Shown: in pieces, positions 47,790-57,339 of the stretch
Layout: each line of letters starts with the position of its first letter
Position numbering within the stretch: the first letter of the stretch is position 1
Assembly: GCA_001898645.1 (NCBI GenBank)
Contig: MKUQ01000029.1
Location: 1-64,000, forward strand
Length of the DNA: 64,000 nucleotides
Direction of reading: 5' to 3'
DNA from: Burkholderiales bacterium 70-64
Lineage (GTDB): Bacteria; Pseudomonadota; Gammaproteobacteria; Burkholderiales; Burkholderiaceae_E
Notes under the pieces: model-generated
What the model saw: the letters and a program-made list of their open reading frames with translations, nothing else
Told to the model about the DNA's origin: nothing
Database searches by the model: none
Made by a program: the position numbers and the translations under genes

Positions 47790-48496
47790 CCACCGTGCTG
47801 CAGGCGAGAGACGTCCACGCCTATTACGGCAAGAGCCATATCCTGCACGGCGTCTCGCTCGAGCTGCGCGAGGGCGAGATCGTCGCCGTGCTCGGGCGCA
47901 ACGGTGCGGGCAAGACCACGACGCTGCGCAGCCTCCTCGGCCTGACACCCGCGCGCGCGGGCAGGGTCGACGTGCTAGGCCGCGACGTGACGCGCTGGCC
48001 CTCGTACCGCATCGCGCGCCTGGGCGTCGGCTACGTGCCCGAGGGCCGCAGGATCTTCGGCCACCTGACGGTGCTCGAGAACCTGATGGTGCCCGAGGCG
48101 CGGCCGGGGCCGTGGGGGCTGGCGCGGGTGTTCGAGCTGTTCCCGCGTCTGGCCGAGCGCCGCCACCAGCTCGGGCGACAGCTCTCCGGAGGCGAGCAGG
48201 AGATGCTCTCGATCGCGCGCCCGCTGCTGGTCAACCCGCGCATCATGCTGCTCGACGAGCCCTCGCAAGGGCTGGCCCCGCTGGTCGTGCAGGAAGTGAT
48301 GCGGGTGGTGCGCGCGATGCGCGAGGAGGGCCTGTCGGTGCTGCTGGTGGAGCAGAACGTACCGCTGTCGCTCGGCATCGCCGATCGCGCCTACATCCTC
48401 GGCGACGGCAAGATCGTGTTCTCGGGCAGCGCGGCCGAGCTGGCCGCCGACCAGGGGCTGGTGCAGAAGCTCGCCGGTGCCTCTGCCGGGCACTGA
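47786..48496 (+). CDS. livF: ABC importer ATPase (LivF type)
   Basis: A 236-residue ABC ATPase. Walker A GRNGAGKTTTLRS, signature LSGGEQEMLSIARPLL, Walker B IMLLDEPSQGLAP, VLLVEQNVPLSLGIADRA. Last gene of the importer operon; it overlaps livG by 4 bp. Confidence 0.93.
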   Translation: MTTVLQARDVHAYYGKSHILHGVSLELREGEIVAVLGRNGAGKTTTLRSLLGLTPARAGRVDVLGRDVTRWPSYRIARLGVGYVPEGRRIFGHLTVLENLMVPEARPGPWGLARVFELFPRLAERRHQLGRQLSGGEQEMLSIARPLLVNPRIMLLDEPSQGLAPLVVQEVMRVVRAMREEGLSVLLVEQNVPLSLGIADRAYILGDGKIVFSGSAAELAADQGLVQKLAGASAGH

Positions 48497-48535
48497 GAGG
48501 AAGTTTCCTTCGGGCCCGGGCGCGGGCTGCCGCCG

Positions 48536-49039
48536 TCAGCGCTTGCGGGCGCGCGCGGTCGCCTGCGGGCGAGCCCGCTTCGGCTGCAGCATGGTGCCGG
48601 TGCATTCGGGCGCGCCGCAGCGGCAGGCCCAGACCCGTTTCATCGCCGGCGTGTGCGGCACCCCGAGCACGATGCCGTAGTTGTAGGTGAGCTCCTCGCC
48701 CGCGCGGATGTCGCGGATGGCCTCGATGAACACGCGGTCGCGGCTGCGGTCGTCGCCCTCGTGCTCGTCGACCACTGCCTCGCAGTTGGGCGCGCAGCCA
48801 TGGTTGATCCAGCGCGCGCTGTTGCCGTTCTGGCCGGCGTCGATCACGTACTCGTCGTTGAGCGAGAAGAGGAAGGTGTGGCCGGTGTCGGCGCCGTTGG
48901 CGTACAGCCTGTCGCTTTCGGCCTGGGTGAGCAGCTTGCCCTTGTACTGGATCAGGCGCGTGCCGGCCGGGATGTCGGTGGCGGCGAACATGCCGTTGCC
49001 GTGGATGGCCGAGCGGCGGGTGACGATGCGGGCGGGCAT
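48536..49039 (-). CDS. SET-domain protein methyltransferase
   Basis: A 167-residue protein made almost only of a SET domain, a fold that transfers methyl groups from S-adenosylmethionine to protein lysines and is best known in eukaryotes. Visible motifs: RRSAIHGNGMFAATDIPAG (8-26), INHGCAPNCEAVV (cofactor-binding NHxC, about 79-91), GEELTYNYG (catalytic Tyr, about 117-125) and a post-SET zinc-type CRCGAPECTGTM. Basic Arg/Lys-rich tail. The intact catalytic residues suggest an active enzyme; the substrate is unknown. Start ATG 49039; the larger frame upstream overlaps pth antisense-free DNA without similarity. Confidence 0.88.
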   Translation of the reverse strand: MPARIVTRRSAIHGNGMFAATDIPAGTRLIQYKGKLLTQAESDRLYANGADTGHTFLFSLNDEYVIDAGQNGNSARWINHGCAPNCEAVVDEHEGDDRSRDRVFIEAIRDIRAGEELTYNYGIVLGVPHTPAMKRVWACRCGAPECTGTMLQPKRARPQATARARKR

Positions 49040-49077
49040 AATGCTCCGATGGATTCCTGGAAGGCGTGCATTGTCGC

Positions 49078-49668
49078 TCAGGCGCCGCGAACGTGCAGCT
49101 TCGCCATCGCCGCCTCCGGCTGGCCGGCCACCAGCTCGGGCAGGCAGGCCAGCGCGCGGTCGATCGCCGCGTCGATCGCCTCGTGCTGCTCGCGCGTCGG
49201 GCGGTGCAGCACGAAGTCGACCACCTCCTGGTTCAGCTGCAGCGTGCGCGGATGGCCGATGCCGAAGCGCAGCCGCCAGAAGTCGGCGCTGCCCAGGCGC
49301 GCCTGGATGTCCTTCAGGCCGTTGTGGCCGGCGTGGCCGCCGCCGCACTTGAGCTTCACCTGGCCGGGCGGCAGGTCGAGCTCGTCGTGCACCACCAGCA
49401 TCTGCGCGGGGGCGATGCGGTAGAAGTTGGCCAGCGCGGCGACCGCCTGGCCCGAGCGATTCATCCAGGTGGCCGGCTCGAGCAGGAACACCGGCTCGCC
49501 GGCGATGCGCGCGCGACCCACTGCGCCGAAGAACTTGCCTTCGCGCGTGAGCGTCGCGCCGTGCGCCTGCGCCACGGCGTCGACGAACCAGAAGCCGGCG
49601 TTGTGCCGGTCCAGCACGTGTTCGGGTCCCGGGTTGCCCAGGCCGACGATCAGGCGGATTCCGTCCAT
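49078..49668 (-). CDS. pth: peptidyl-tRNA hydrolase
   Basis: Recycles peptidyl-tRNAs released from stalled ribosomes. 196 residues; [20 protein letters not shown] (7-26) with catalytic His in RHNAG, the substrate stretch [11 protein letters not shown], and [20 protein letters not shown] with the catalytic Asp. It lies downstream of a Bcr/CflA gene, which separates it from rplY, its usual immediate neighbour. Confidence 0.96.
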   Translation of the reverse strand: MDGIRLIVGLGNPGPEHVLDRHNAGFWFVDAVAQAHGATLTREGKFFGAVGRARIAGEPVFLLEPATWMNRSGQAVAALANFYRIAPAQMLVVHDELDLPPGQVKLKCGGGHAGHNGLKDIQARLGSADFWRLRFGIGHPRTLQLNQEVVDFVLHRPTREQHEAIDAAIDRALACLPELVAGQPEAAMAKLHVRGA

Positions 49669-49687
49669 GTCGGCTCGAAGTGTAGCG

Positions 49688-50938
49688 TCACGAGACGAGC
49701 GGGCCGCCCGCTGCGCCGGTGCCGCGCACCGCGGCCGGCCAGCGATGGCGCAGGTACAGCCATGCCGCCAGCCCGATGCACAGCATGGCCAGCGAGGTGG
49801 CCGCCAGCGCCACGGTCGAATGCATGACCAGCGGCGCGATCACGCCCGCCACCACCCCGTTGGCGACGCTGCCCACCACCGCCTGCAGCGACGAGGCCAT
49901 GCCGCGGCGCAGCGGGTGCAGGTCGAGCACCATCAGCGTGACCACCGGCACGTTCAGCGCCCATCCGAAAGCGAATACGGCGATCGGCGCGAGCGCCCAC
50001 CAGGCGTGCGGGGTGAACACCAGGTTCGCCGCGAGGTTGAGGATGCCGGTCGCGAACATCACCACGAAGCCGTGGCGGACCTGGTGCCGCGGCGGGATGC
50101 GTCCGGCCAGTCGTCCGCTGACCCAGGCGCCGGCCATGATGCCGGTGATGGTCAGCAGGAAGAACCAGAAGAACTGCGTCGGCCCGAGGCCGAGGTGGTG
50201 GCCGAGGAACTCGGGCGCGGCCAGCACGTACAGGAACATGCCGTTGAACGGCACGCCGCTGGCGAAGGCGAGCAGCACGAAGCGCGGATCCGAGAGCAGC
50301 TGCGAATAGCCGCGCATCAGGTGCTGCAGCTCGAACGGCTGCACGTGCGTCGGGTGCAGGGTCTCGGGCAGGAACTTCCAGTTGGCCAGCCACAGCAGCA
50401 CGCCGATGAGCGCGAGGAACCAGAAGATGCCGTGCCAGTTCACGTGCACGAACAGCCAGCCGCCGATGATGGGCGCGACCGCGGGTGCCACGCCGAAGTA
50501 GATCGTCACCTGCGACATTACGCGCTGGGCCTCTTCGGGCCGGAACATGTCGCGGATGACCGCGCGCGAGACCACGATGCCGGCGCCGGTCGACAGCCCC
50601 TGCAGGGCGCGGAAGGCGACCAGCCAGCCGATGGTCGGCGCGAGCGCGCAGCCGACCGAGGCGAGCGTGAAGACGCCCACGCCCCACAGCACCACCGGGC
50701 GGCGGCCGAAGCTGTCGGCCAGCGCGCCGTGGAACAGGTTCATGAACGCGAAGCCGAACAGATACGCCGAGAGCGTCTGCTGCATCTGCACCGGCGTCGC
50801 ATCGAGCGCCTCGGCGATGCCCGAGAAGGCGGGCAGGAAGGTGTCGATCGAGAACGGGCCGAGCATGCCGAGCGCGGCCAGCAGCACGGCGAGTGCCCAG
50901 CGCGGTGCGCTCCAGATCCGGTCGGCTTCCGGATTCAT
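49688..50938 (-). CDS. Bcr/CflA-type MFS drug transporter
   Basis: A 416-residue major facilitator with 12 membrane segments. Family features: [18 protein letters not shown] in TM1, [16 protein letters not shown] (loop 2-3 motif A) and [15 protein letters not shown] (TM5 antiporter motif). Likely exports drugs or metabolites (bicyclomycin, chloramphenicol and cysteine are known for relatives). It sits between rplY and pth, with an intrinsic terminator immediately upstream, so it needs its own promoter. Confidence 0.9.
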   Translation of the reverse strand: MNPEADRIWSAPRWALAVLLAALGMLGPFSIDTFLPAFSGIAEALDATPVQMQQTLSAYLFGFAFMNLFHGALADSFGRRPVVLWGVGVFTLASVGCALAPTIGWLVAFRALQGLSTGAGIVVSRAVIRDMFRPEEAQRVMSQVTIYFGVAPAVAPIIGGWLFVHVNWHGIFWFLALIGVLLWLANWKFLPETLHPTHVQPFELQHLMRGYSQLLSDPRFVLLAFASGVPFNGMFLYVLAAPEFLGHHLGLGPTQFFWFFLLTITGIMAGAWVSGRLAGRIPPRHQVRHGFVVMFATGILNLAANLVFTPHAWWALAPIAVFAFGWALNVPVVTLMVLDLHPLRRGMASSLQAVVGSVANGVVAGVIAPLVMHSTVALAATSLAMLCIGLAAWLYLRHRWPAAVRGTGAAGGPLVS

Positions 50939-50956
50939 CGTGCGAGGTCGGCGAAG

Positions 50957-50982
50957 AAAAAGGCCCGGGTCGCACCCGGGCC
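50957..50982 (-). terminator. intrinsic terminator of rplY
   Basis: On the minus strand GGCCCGGGT (50982-50974) pairs perfectly with ACCCGGGCC (50970-50962) around a GCG loop, followed by TTTTTCTT (down to 50954). A second perfect 9-bp hairpin (GGCCGGCCC / GGGCCGGCC, 50991-51011) lies between it and the rplY stop. A clear rho-independent terminator for the prs-rplY direction. Confidence 0.9.
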
Positions 50983-51011
50983 TCTCGAGCGGCCGGCCCG
51001 CAGGGCCGGCC

Positions 51012-51644
51012 TCACTTCTTGCCGGCCGCGGCAGCCGGTGCGGCGGCTGCCGCAGGCGCGGTGGGCGCCGGCTCTTCCTCGGCCGCGCCCGGGATGGTGA
51101 CGGTGACCAGCACCGGGTTCTCGCCGGCGCCCGTGGCCGGGCTCACCCCCTTGGGGAACGCCACGTCGCTCAGGTGCACCGACTTGCCGGCTTCGAGGCC
51201 GGCGAGGTCGACCTCGATGAAGCCGGGCAGGTCAGCGGGCAGGCAGGTGATCTCGACGTCGTTCATCACGTGGCCGATGATGCCGCCCGAGAGCTTCACC
51301 GCCGGCGAGATCTCCTGGTTGACGAAGCGCAGCGGCACGCGGATGGTGATCTTCTCGTCGGCCGCGACGCGCTGGAAATCGATGTGGAGCACCTGCGGCT
51401 TGTACGGATGCCACTGCACGTCGCGCAGCAGCACGCGCTCGTTGGCGCCGTCGATCTCCATGTCGAGGATCGACGAGTGGAATCCCTCGACGCGCAGCGC
51501 GTGATACAGCGGGTTGTGCTCGATCGACACCGGCCGGGCTTCGCCCTTGCCGCCGTAGACGATGCCCGGCACGAAGCCGGCGTGACGCAGGCGGCGGCTC
51601 GCACCGGAACCCTGCTCCTTGCGGGTAGTTGCAACGACTTTCAT
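51012..51644 (-). CDS. rplY: 50S ribosomal protein L25 (general stress protein Ctc form)
   Basis: A 210-residue long-form L25 that binds 5S rRNA. N-terminal L25 domain (KVVATTRKEQGSGASRRLRH to HIDFQRV, about 2-95), then the TL5/Ctc beta domain and an Ala/Pro-rich tail (PAAAAAPAAAAGKK). ATG 51644 is chosen because of AAGGAAGGAACG directly upstream. Followed by a strong terminator; prs is upstream by 111 bp. Confidence 0.95.
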   Translation of the reverse strand: MKVVATTRKEQGSGASRRLRHAGFVPGIVYGGKGEARPVSIEHNPLYHALRVEGFHSSILDMEIDGANERVLLRDVQWHPYKPQVLHIDFQRVAADEKITIRVPLRFVNQEISPAVKLSGGIIGHVMNDVEITCLPADLPGFIEVDLAGLEAGKSVHLSDVAFPKGVSPATGAGENPVLVTVTIPGAAEEEPAPTAPAAAAAPAAAAGKK

Positions 51645-51755
51645 CGTTCCTTCCTTCTTACAGGCCCCGGATCCGCGACCAGAACCGCGGGGCATTCACG
51701 AAAATCCCGCGCGCCGGCGGCGCACGGGGACCCAGAAACTCCGGCGACCGGAAAC

Positions 51756-52745
51756 TCAGTCGACGAACAGCGACGACACGGAGTCGGCGCGGTTGATGCG
51801 CAGGATGGTCTCGGCCATCAGCTGCGCGCACGACAGCACGCGGATGCGCGTGCACGCCTCGGCTTCCTTCGAGAGCGGGATCGTGTCGGTGACGATCAGC
51901 TCGTCGAGCGCCGAGTTGTCGATGCGCGCCGCCGCTCCGCCCGAGAGCACCGCATGCGTGCAGTAGGCCACGACGCGCCTGGCGCCGTGCTCCTTGAGCG
52001 CCGCGGCGCCCTTCACCAGCGTGTTCGCGGTGTCGACGATGTCGTCGATGATCACGCAGGTGCGCCCCTCGACGTCGCCGATGATGTTCATCACCTCGGC
52101 CACGTTGGCCTTCGGGCGGCGCTTGTCGATGATGGCCAGGTCGCAGTCCAGGCGCTTGGCCAGCGCGCGCGCGCGCACCACGCCGCCCACGTCGGGCGAG
52201 ACCACCAGCAGGTTCTCGAACTGCTGCTTGTGCACGTCGGCCAGCAGCAGCGGCGTGGCGTAGATGTTGTCGACCGGGATGTCGAAGAAGCCCTGGATCT
52301 GCTCGGCGTGCAGATCCATGGTGAGCACGCGATCGACGCCCGCCGTCTCGAGCATGTTGGCCACCACCTTGGCGCTGATGGCCACCCGCATCGAGCGCAC
52401 CCGGCGGTCCTGGCGGGCATAGCCGAAATAGGGCAGCGCGGCGGTGATGCGTCCGGCCGAGGCGCGCTTGAGCGCGTCGACCATGATGATCATCTCCATG
52501 AGGTGATCGTTGGTCGGCGCGCAGGTGGACTGCAGCACGAAGACGTCCCTGCCGCGCACGTTCTCCAGGATCTCCACCATCACCTCGCCGTCGGAGAAGC
52601 GGCTGACGGTGGCCTTGCCCAGGTTGATGTACAGGTTGCGCGCGACATCGGTGGCCAACTGCGGATTGGCGCTCCCGGTGAAGATCATCAGGCCTTCGGC
52701 GTCGGGATTCACGATGTCGGAGTTGCGGCGGTAATCCTGCGCCAT
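51756..52745 (-). CDS. prs: ribose-phosphate pyrophosphokinase
   Basis: Makes PRPP from ribose-5-phosphate and ATP for nucleotide, His and Trp synthesis. 329 residues; [29 protein letters not shown] (ATP-site loop) and the PRPP loop [14 protein letters not shown] slightly longer N-terminus ([10 protein letters not shown]) than E. coli. Downstream of tRNA-Gln, upstream of rplY. Confidence 0.96.
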   Translation of the reverse strand: MAQDYRRNSDIVNPDAEGLMIFTGSANPQLATDVARNLYINLGKATVSRFSDGEVMVEILENVRGRDVFVLQSTCAPTNDHLMEMIIMVDALKRASAGRITAALPYFGYARQDRRVRSMRVAISAKVVANMLETAGVDRVLTMDLHAEQIQGFFDIPVDNIYATPLLLADVHKQQFENLLVVSPDVGGVVRARALAKRLDCDLAIIDKRRPKANVAEVMNIIGDVEGRTCVIIDDIVDTANTLVKGAAALKEHGARRVVAYCTHAVLSGGAAARIDNSALDELIVTDTIPLSKEAEACTRIRVLSCAQLMAETILRINRADSVSSLFVD

Positions 52746-52766
52746 GCGGCTCTCGGATGGGAAAGT

Positions 52767-52843
52767 TGGCTGGGGAGGAAGGATTCGAACCCTCGAATGC
52801 CGGAATCAAAATCCGGTGCCTTAACCAACTTGGCGACTCCCCA
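52767..52843 (-). tRNA. tRNA-Gln (anticodon TTG)
   Basis: Reads on the minus strand from TGGGGAGTCGCCAAG (5') to CTCCCCAGCCA (3', CCA encoded). Acceptor stem TGGGGAG/CTCCCCA-like, D-arm GCCAAGTTGGTTAAGGC, anticodon stem CCGGA/TCCGG with loop TTTTGAT giving TTG, and T-arm GAGGGTTCGAATCCTTC. All cloverleaf parts are present in 77 bases. The 5' 23 bases overlap the 3' end of ispE on the same strand. Confidence 0.97.
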
Positions 52844-53777
52844 GTGGTGCATCGACGAGTCGCGAGCCTTCGGACCCGGGCGCGGGCCTTCCGGCGAACG
52901 ACCAGTCGGACAGCGGATGCCGGTCGAGCGAGCGGACCGTGAACACCGATCCGATCGCGAGCCGCTCGAGCCGTTGCCGGATCGAGGCGGCGACCTGCTC
53001 GTCAGGGACGGGACAGAACACGCATGCGCCCGAACCGGTCATCCGTGCCAGCCGGCCCTGCGCGCCGCACTGGTCGGCGGCGTGCCGCAGCGCGGCGAGC
53101 GCTTCGGCGACGGGCGGCCAGGCCGCACACACCACCGGTTCGAGATCGTTCTTCCCGCGATAGACGAACCGCTGTCGCGAAAGACCGGAAATTTTGAGCG
53201 CTTTCGTATCGCGTGTCAAACCAGGCGCGGCGAACACCGAGGCGGTCGGCACCTGCACCGGCGGCGCCACCACGACGAACCACGCCGCCGGGGCCGGCAG
53301 CGCGCGCAGCCGCTCGCCGATGCCGGCGCCGAAGGCGCGGTGCCCGAACACGAAGACGGGCACGTCGGCCCCCAGGCGCAGGGCGAGCTCCATCAGCTGG
53401 CGGCGCTCCAGCCGCAGGTCCCACAGCCGGTTCAGCCCGAGCAGGACCGTGGCCGCATCGGAGCTGCCGCCGCCCAGCCCGCCGCCGAGGGGGATGCGCT
53501 TGTCGATGGCGATCTCGACCCCGAGCCGGCAGCCGGTCTCGGCCGCCAGCAGGCGCGCCGCGCGCACGCCGAGATCGTCCTGTGCCGGCACGCCGGGCAG
53601 CGGGTCGAGGCGCACGATCTGCGCGTCCTCGCGGCGCTGCAGGTGCACGCGGTCGCACAGGTCGACGAGCTCGAACACGGTCTCGAGCAGGTGATAGCCG
53701 TCGGGCCGGCGTCCGGTGACGTGCAGGAACAGGTTGAGCTTGGCCGGGGCCGGCAGGTTGCGCAGCGCGGCTATCAT
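52821..53777 (-). CDS. ispE: 4-diphosphocytidyl-2-C-methyl-D-erythritol kinase
   Basis: GHMP kinase of the non-mevalonate isoprenoid pathway. 318 residues, a little long: APAKLNLFLHVTGRRPDGYH (10-29), the phosphate loop PLGGGLGGGSSDAATVL (about 95-111) and MTGSGACVF near 245. The C-terminal 25 or so residues (GRPAPGSEGSRLVDAPLGS) are extra and run into tRNA-Gln; the TAA is inside the tRNA. ATG 53777 overlaps the lolB stop. Confidence 0.94.
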   Translation of the reverse strand: MIAALRNLPAPAKLNLFLHVTGRRPDGYHLLETVFELVDLCDRVHLQRREDAQIVRLDPLPGVPAQDDLGVRAARLLAAETGCRLGVEIAIDKRIPLGGGLGGGSSDAATVLLGLNRLWDLRLERRQLMELALRLGADVPVFVFGHRAFGAGIGERLRALPAPAAWFVVVAPPVQVPTASVFAAPGLTRDTKALKISGLSRQRFVYRGKNDLEPVVCAAWPPVAEALAALRHAADQCGAQGRLARMTGSGACVFCPVPDEQVAASIRQRLERLAIGSVFTVRSLDRHPLSDWSFAGRPAPGSEGSRLVDAPLGSRQVG

Positions 53778-54439
53778 CGCTGCGCCGCGATGCGGATCGC
53801 CTGGTCGACCACCAGCCGCAGCGCCAGGCGGCGTTCGCCGGTGGCCGCGCCGGCTGGCCAGTCGAGCGTGAGCCGGCGGGGCCGGCCGGCCTCGCGCGCG
53901 TCGATGCGCACCGACCAGCCGTGCTCGCGCCCGGCCACCACGCCCTGCGCGTCGCGTTCGGTCGGCTCGGCGATGCGTCCCTCGAGCCAGCCGGGGAGGT
54001 TGCCGATCGGCACGCGCCAGCCGAACACCTGCTCGGTGAGCGCTTCGGCCGAGGCCGCCTCGTACGACCTGCCGTCGGCGCCGAGCAGCGTGGCGCGGCC
54101 CGCCTCGAGCGTGACCTGCGCCATGGTCTGCCCGAGCGGAGAGGTGAGCTCGAGCCGCGTCACCGGGCCGTCGGCGCGCAGCGAGAAGCTTCCGCTCGAG
54201 CGCTCCTCGCGCGCCTCGGGGCCGGCTTCGGTGACGGTGACCGCGAACCGGCCGGACCACAGGTTGGGCGGCCCCTCGGGGCCGGGCAGCGGCGGCGCCG
54301 ACGGCGTGGCGCAGCCGGCCAGCACGAGCGCGCCCGCGGCGACCGCTGCCGCCAGCCATGCCCGGCGGCCGGCGCGCCGTCGGCACGGGGCACGCGCGCC
54401 GGGCGCGGCCGTCGCGCCGGGGAGCGGTGCGCTGGTCAT
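53774..54439 (-). CDS. lolB: outer-membrane lipoprotein insertion protein LolB
   Basis: Accepts lipoproteins from LolA and inserts them into the outer membrane. 221 residues: a long basic leader, lipobox LAGC (about 40-43), then the LolB domain (LWSGRFAVTV, GSFSLRADGPVTRLELTSPL, VFGWRVPIGNLPGWLEGR). Coupled to the TPR lipoprotein gene (ATGA) upstream and to ispE downstream, the standard proteobacterial lolB-ispE-prs arrangement. Confidence 0.92.
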   Translation of the reverse strand: MTSAPLPGATAAPGARAPCRRRAGRRAWLAAAVAAGALVLAGCATPSAPPLPGPEGPPNLWSGRFAVTVTEAGPEAREERSSGSFSLRADGPVTRLELTSPLGQTMAQVTLEAGRATLLGADGRSYEAASAEALTEQVFGWRVPIGNLPGWLEGRIAEPTERDAQGVVAGREHGWSVRIDAREAGRPRRLTLDWPAGAATGERRLALRLVVDQAIRIAAQR

Positions 54440-56292
54440 TGCACGGCTTTGAATCGCGCCAGCGTTTCCTTCAGCGTCTGGTTGTCCGGGTCGGCAGCCG
54501 CGGCCGCGGCCCAGATGCGCCGCGCTTCGTCGACGCGCCCCGCCCGGAACAGAGCCTCGCCCAGGTGCGCGCCGATCTCGGGCTCGGGCAGTAGCCGCCA
54601 GGCTTTCTGGAGCTGCTCGACGGCCGGCGCGAACTGGCCGCGGCGGAACAGCACCCAGCCCATGCTGTCGATGATCTGCGCATCGTCGGGAGCCAGCGAC
54701 AGCGCCTTCTCGATCAGCTGCTGCGCCTCGTCGAGCCGGATGTTGCGATCGGCGAAGGTGTAGCCGAGCGCGTTGTAGGCGTGGGCGTAGTCCGGCCGCA
54801 GCGACATCAGCTTGCGCAGGTCGGCTTCCATCACGTCGAGCTTGTCGACGCGCTCGGCGGCCATGGCGTGGTCGTAGAGCAGGTCGGGGTTCTCGGGCGT
54901 GCGCGCCAGCGCCTCGTCGAGCACCGTGTACGCCTCGGCGTCGCGCCCGGCCTCGCGCAGCACCTGTGCCTCGGCCGAGGTGAGCAGCGCGCGCTCGCGC
55001 GCGCTCGACACCGAGGTGCCGCGCAGCAGCTCGCGCGCCGCATCGACGCGGCCGGTCTTGCCCAGGATCACCGCGCGCCGCGTCAGCGCGGGCAGGAACT
55101 GCTCGTCGCGGCGATCGACCTTCTCGTACCAGCCGAGCGCCTCGTCGTAGCGGCGCGCTTCCTCGGCGAGCTGGCCCATGAACAGATAGGCCGGGTCGTT
55201 GTCGCGCTGGATCTGCTCCGGCAGGTCGAGATAGCGCTGCAGGTATTCGGCGGCGACCTGGGGCTGCTTCATCTGGTGGGCCAGCTGCGCCAGCGAGAAC
55301 AGGATCGCCGGACTGTCGGGCTCCTGCTTCAGGGCCGTCTCGAACTGCTCGCGCGCCGCCTCGTTGCGGCCCTCGGCCGCGAGCAGGCGCGCCAGCAGGA
55401 AGCGCGCTTCGGTGGCCTTGGGCTGGCGTTTCAGGAACCTTTCGAGCAGCGCGATCGCCCCCGGGTTGCCGCGCGGCGTGCCGGCGACGTAGCGTGCGGC
55501 GGCGATCGCCGCCGGCTCGCTGGTCGCATCGAGCTTGAGCGCCGCTTCGGCCTCGGCGGCCGCGCGCACGCTGTCGCCCCCGGCATGCGCCACGGCGGCC
55601 AGCGCCAGGCGGGCGGCGACCACGTCGGCATCGGGGGCCGCGAGGCGCTCGAGCATCTCCAGCGCCGCCTTCGGGTCGGCGGTGCGCACGAGCAAGCGCT
55701 GGAGCTGGGCGTAGGTCTGCGGCAGGCGGCGCTCGGCGCGGGCGCGCTCGAGCCGCGCGCGCAGCAGGGGCTCGGCCTGCTCGTAGCGCCCGGTGCTCAG
55801 CCACAGCGACTCGACGGTCTGGGTAGCCACCGCCGAGGAAGGCGCCAGCTCGTGCCACAGCCGGGCGGCCGGCAGCGCGCGCTCGATCGAGCGCTCGGCC
55901 AGGGCCAGCTCGGTGGCGCGCTGCGCGAGCCTCGGGTCGCGCGTCTGCTGCGCCATCGACAGGTAGGTGGCCGCGGCGCTGTCGACCTGGCCGCGCTGGG
56001 CGGCGATCTCGGAGGCCAGCACCTGGTACATGATCTGCGGCGTCAGCTCGACCGCGGGCAGGTCGGGTGCCTGCGCCGCGGCGCTCGCATCGCCAGCATC
56101 GCCCGCGTCGGCGTCGGTGCTTTCGGCTTCATCGGCGGCACTCGCCTGCGTGCCGGTGGGCGCCGCCGCGGGCGTCGCGCAGGCCGCCACCAGCAGCGCG
56201 AGCGCCGAGAGCACCGCCAGCGACAGGGCGCGCAGGCCGCTGCGGCGCGCTGCCCGGGCGGCGGGGAACGGAGCGGGCACGGACGTGTTCAT
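54436..56292 (-). CDS. TPR-repeat lipoprotein
   Basis: A 618-residue exported TPR protein with lipobox VAAC (about 35-38), an acidic Asp/Ala-rich linker (about 50-75) and at least ten TPR-like helical pairs from about residue 80 to the end (for example AHAYNALGYTFADRNIRLDE). Such proteins sit upstream of lolB in many Burkholderiales and are thought to be scaffolds in envelope assembly; the exact role is unknown. Divergent from mutM across 96 bp. Confidence 0.88.
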   Translation of the reverse strand: MNTSVPAPFPAARAARRSGLRALSLAVLSALALLVAACATPAAAPTGTQASAADEAESTDADAGDAGDASAAAQAPDLPAVELTPQIMYQVLASEIAAQRGQVDSAAATYLSMAQQTRDPRLAQRATELALAERSIERALPAARLWHELAPSSAVATQTVESLWLSTGRYEQAEPLLRARLERARAERRLPQTYAQLQRLLVRTADPKAALEMLERLAAPDADVVAARLALAAVAHAGGDSVRAAAEAEAALKLDATSEPAAIAAARYVAGTPRGNPGAIALLERFLKRQPKATEARFLLARLLAAEGRNEAAREQFETALKQEPDSPAILFSLAQLAHQMKQPQVAAEYLQRYLDLPEQIQRDNDPAYLFMGQLAEEARRYDEALGWYEKVDRRDEQFLPALTRRAVILGKTGRVDAARELLRGTSVSSARERALLTSAEAQVLREAGRDAEAYTVLDEALARTPENPDLLYDHAMAAERVDKLDVMEADLRKLMSLRPDYAHAYNALGYTFADRNIRLDEAQQLIEKALSLAPDDAQIIDSMGWVLFRRGQFAPAVEQLQKAWRLLPEPEIGAHLGEALFRAGRVDEARRIWAAAAAADPDNQTLKETLARFKAVQ

Positions 56293-56388
56293 GGAGAGAT
56301 GGCCGGTTCGTGGGTTCGTCTACACTTCGATACAAGATTACCCGAGCCGGCGCCCGAGCACCTGCGGTGTCCGGCGCCGTGAATTGCA

Positions 56389-57210
56389 ATGCCCGAGCTT
56401 CCCGAGGTCGAGGTCGTACGCCGCGGACTGCAGGCGAGCGTCGTCGGCCGTACCCTGCGCGCCGTGCGCGTGCGCGAGCCGCGGCTGCGCTGGCCGGTGC
56501 CGCCGGCGCTGTCCGAGCAGCTGCCCGGACGCATCCTGCGTTCGGTCGAGCGGCGCGGCAAGTACTTGCTGATGAGCTTCGATCACGGGGCGCTGATCGT
56601 GCACCTGGGCATGTCGGGCAGCTTCCGCTTCCTGGTGGCGCCGCCCGTGCCGGCGCGGCACGACCACGTCGACCTGGAGTTCGAGCACGGCACGCTGCGC
56701 TACCACGATCCGCGCCGCTTCGGCGCCATGCTCTGGCACGACGCCGCGCAGGGTCCGGCGCTCGGTCATCCGGCGCTGGCCAACCTCGGCGTGGAGCCGC
56801 TGTCGCCGGCCTTCGACGGCGCGCTGCTGCACCGTGCGCTGCGCGGCCGGCGCACGGCGATCAAGCAGGCGCTGATGGCCGGCGACATCGTCGTGGGCGT
56901 CGGCAACATCTACGCCTCGGAGAGCCTGTTTCGCGCCGGCATCCGACCGAACGCCGCGGCGCATCGCATCGGCCGCGAGCGCTGCGACCGCCTGGCCGAT
57001 TCGGTCCGCGCAACCCTGGCCGAGGCCATCGAGCACGGCGGCAGCACGCTGCGCGACTTCGTCGCCAGCGACGGCGCAGCCGGCTGCTACCAGGTCGAGA
57101 GCTACGTCTACGGACGTGCCGGCCAGCCGTGCCGCGTGTGCGGCGCGCCGGTGCGCCGGATGCGCCAGCAGCAGCGGTCGACCTTCTACTGCGCGCGCTG
57201 CCAGCGCTGA
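56389..57210 (+). CDS. mutM: formamidopyrimidine-DNA glycosylase
   Basis: Removes 8-oxoguanine and ring-opened purines from DNA. 273 residues; the essential N-terminus [13 protein letters not shown] (Pro as nucleophile after Met removal, Glu next), RRGKYLLM with the catalytic Lys, [14 protein letters not shown], and the C-terminal zinc finger [13 protein letters not shown] ... CARCQR. Part of the GO repair system with mutY 2.1 kb downstream. Confidence 0.97.
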   Translation: MPELPEVEVVRRGLQASVVGRTLRAVRVREPRLRWPVPPALSEQLPGRILRSVERRGKYLLMSFDHGALIVHLGMSGSFRFLVAPPVPARHDHVDLEFEHGTLRYHDPRRFGAMLWHDAAQGPALGHPALANLGVEPLSPAFDGALLHRALRGRRTAIKQALMAGDIVVGVGNIYASESLFRAGIRPNAAAHRIGRERCDRLADSVRATLAEAIEHGGSTLRDFVASDGAAGCYQVESYVYGRAGQPCRVCGAPVRRMRQQQRSTFYCARCQR

Positions 57211-57297
57211 CCGGGCGCCGTCCACCGGCCGGAATCGGCCACAGGGCGGGCCGGGCGCGGCGCGGGCGGATACTGCCGCGCGTGCGCCGGATCGGCA

Positions 57298-57306
57298 TGC
57301 TATAGA
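57298..57306 (+). promoter_or_regulatory. possible extended -10 promoter of dynamin-like gene
   Basis: TGCTATAGA (TG at 57298-57299, TATAGA at 57301-57306) has the form of an extended -10 element, 33 bp upstream of ATG 57340. A -35 hexamer is not convincing, which is tolerated for extended -10 promoters. Confidence 0.4.
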
Positions 57307-57339
57307 TCGTCCGGGATCGACCCGGCGGACGTGCTGCGC

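Noticed and set aside
43946..48496. Assignment of the importer to urea (UrtABCDE)
   Set aside because: The ATPase signature variant fits Urt as well as Liv types, but there are no urease or urea carboxylase genes nearby, so only the broad branched-chain/amide type is claimed.
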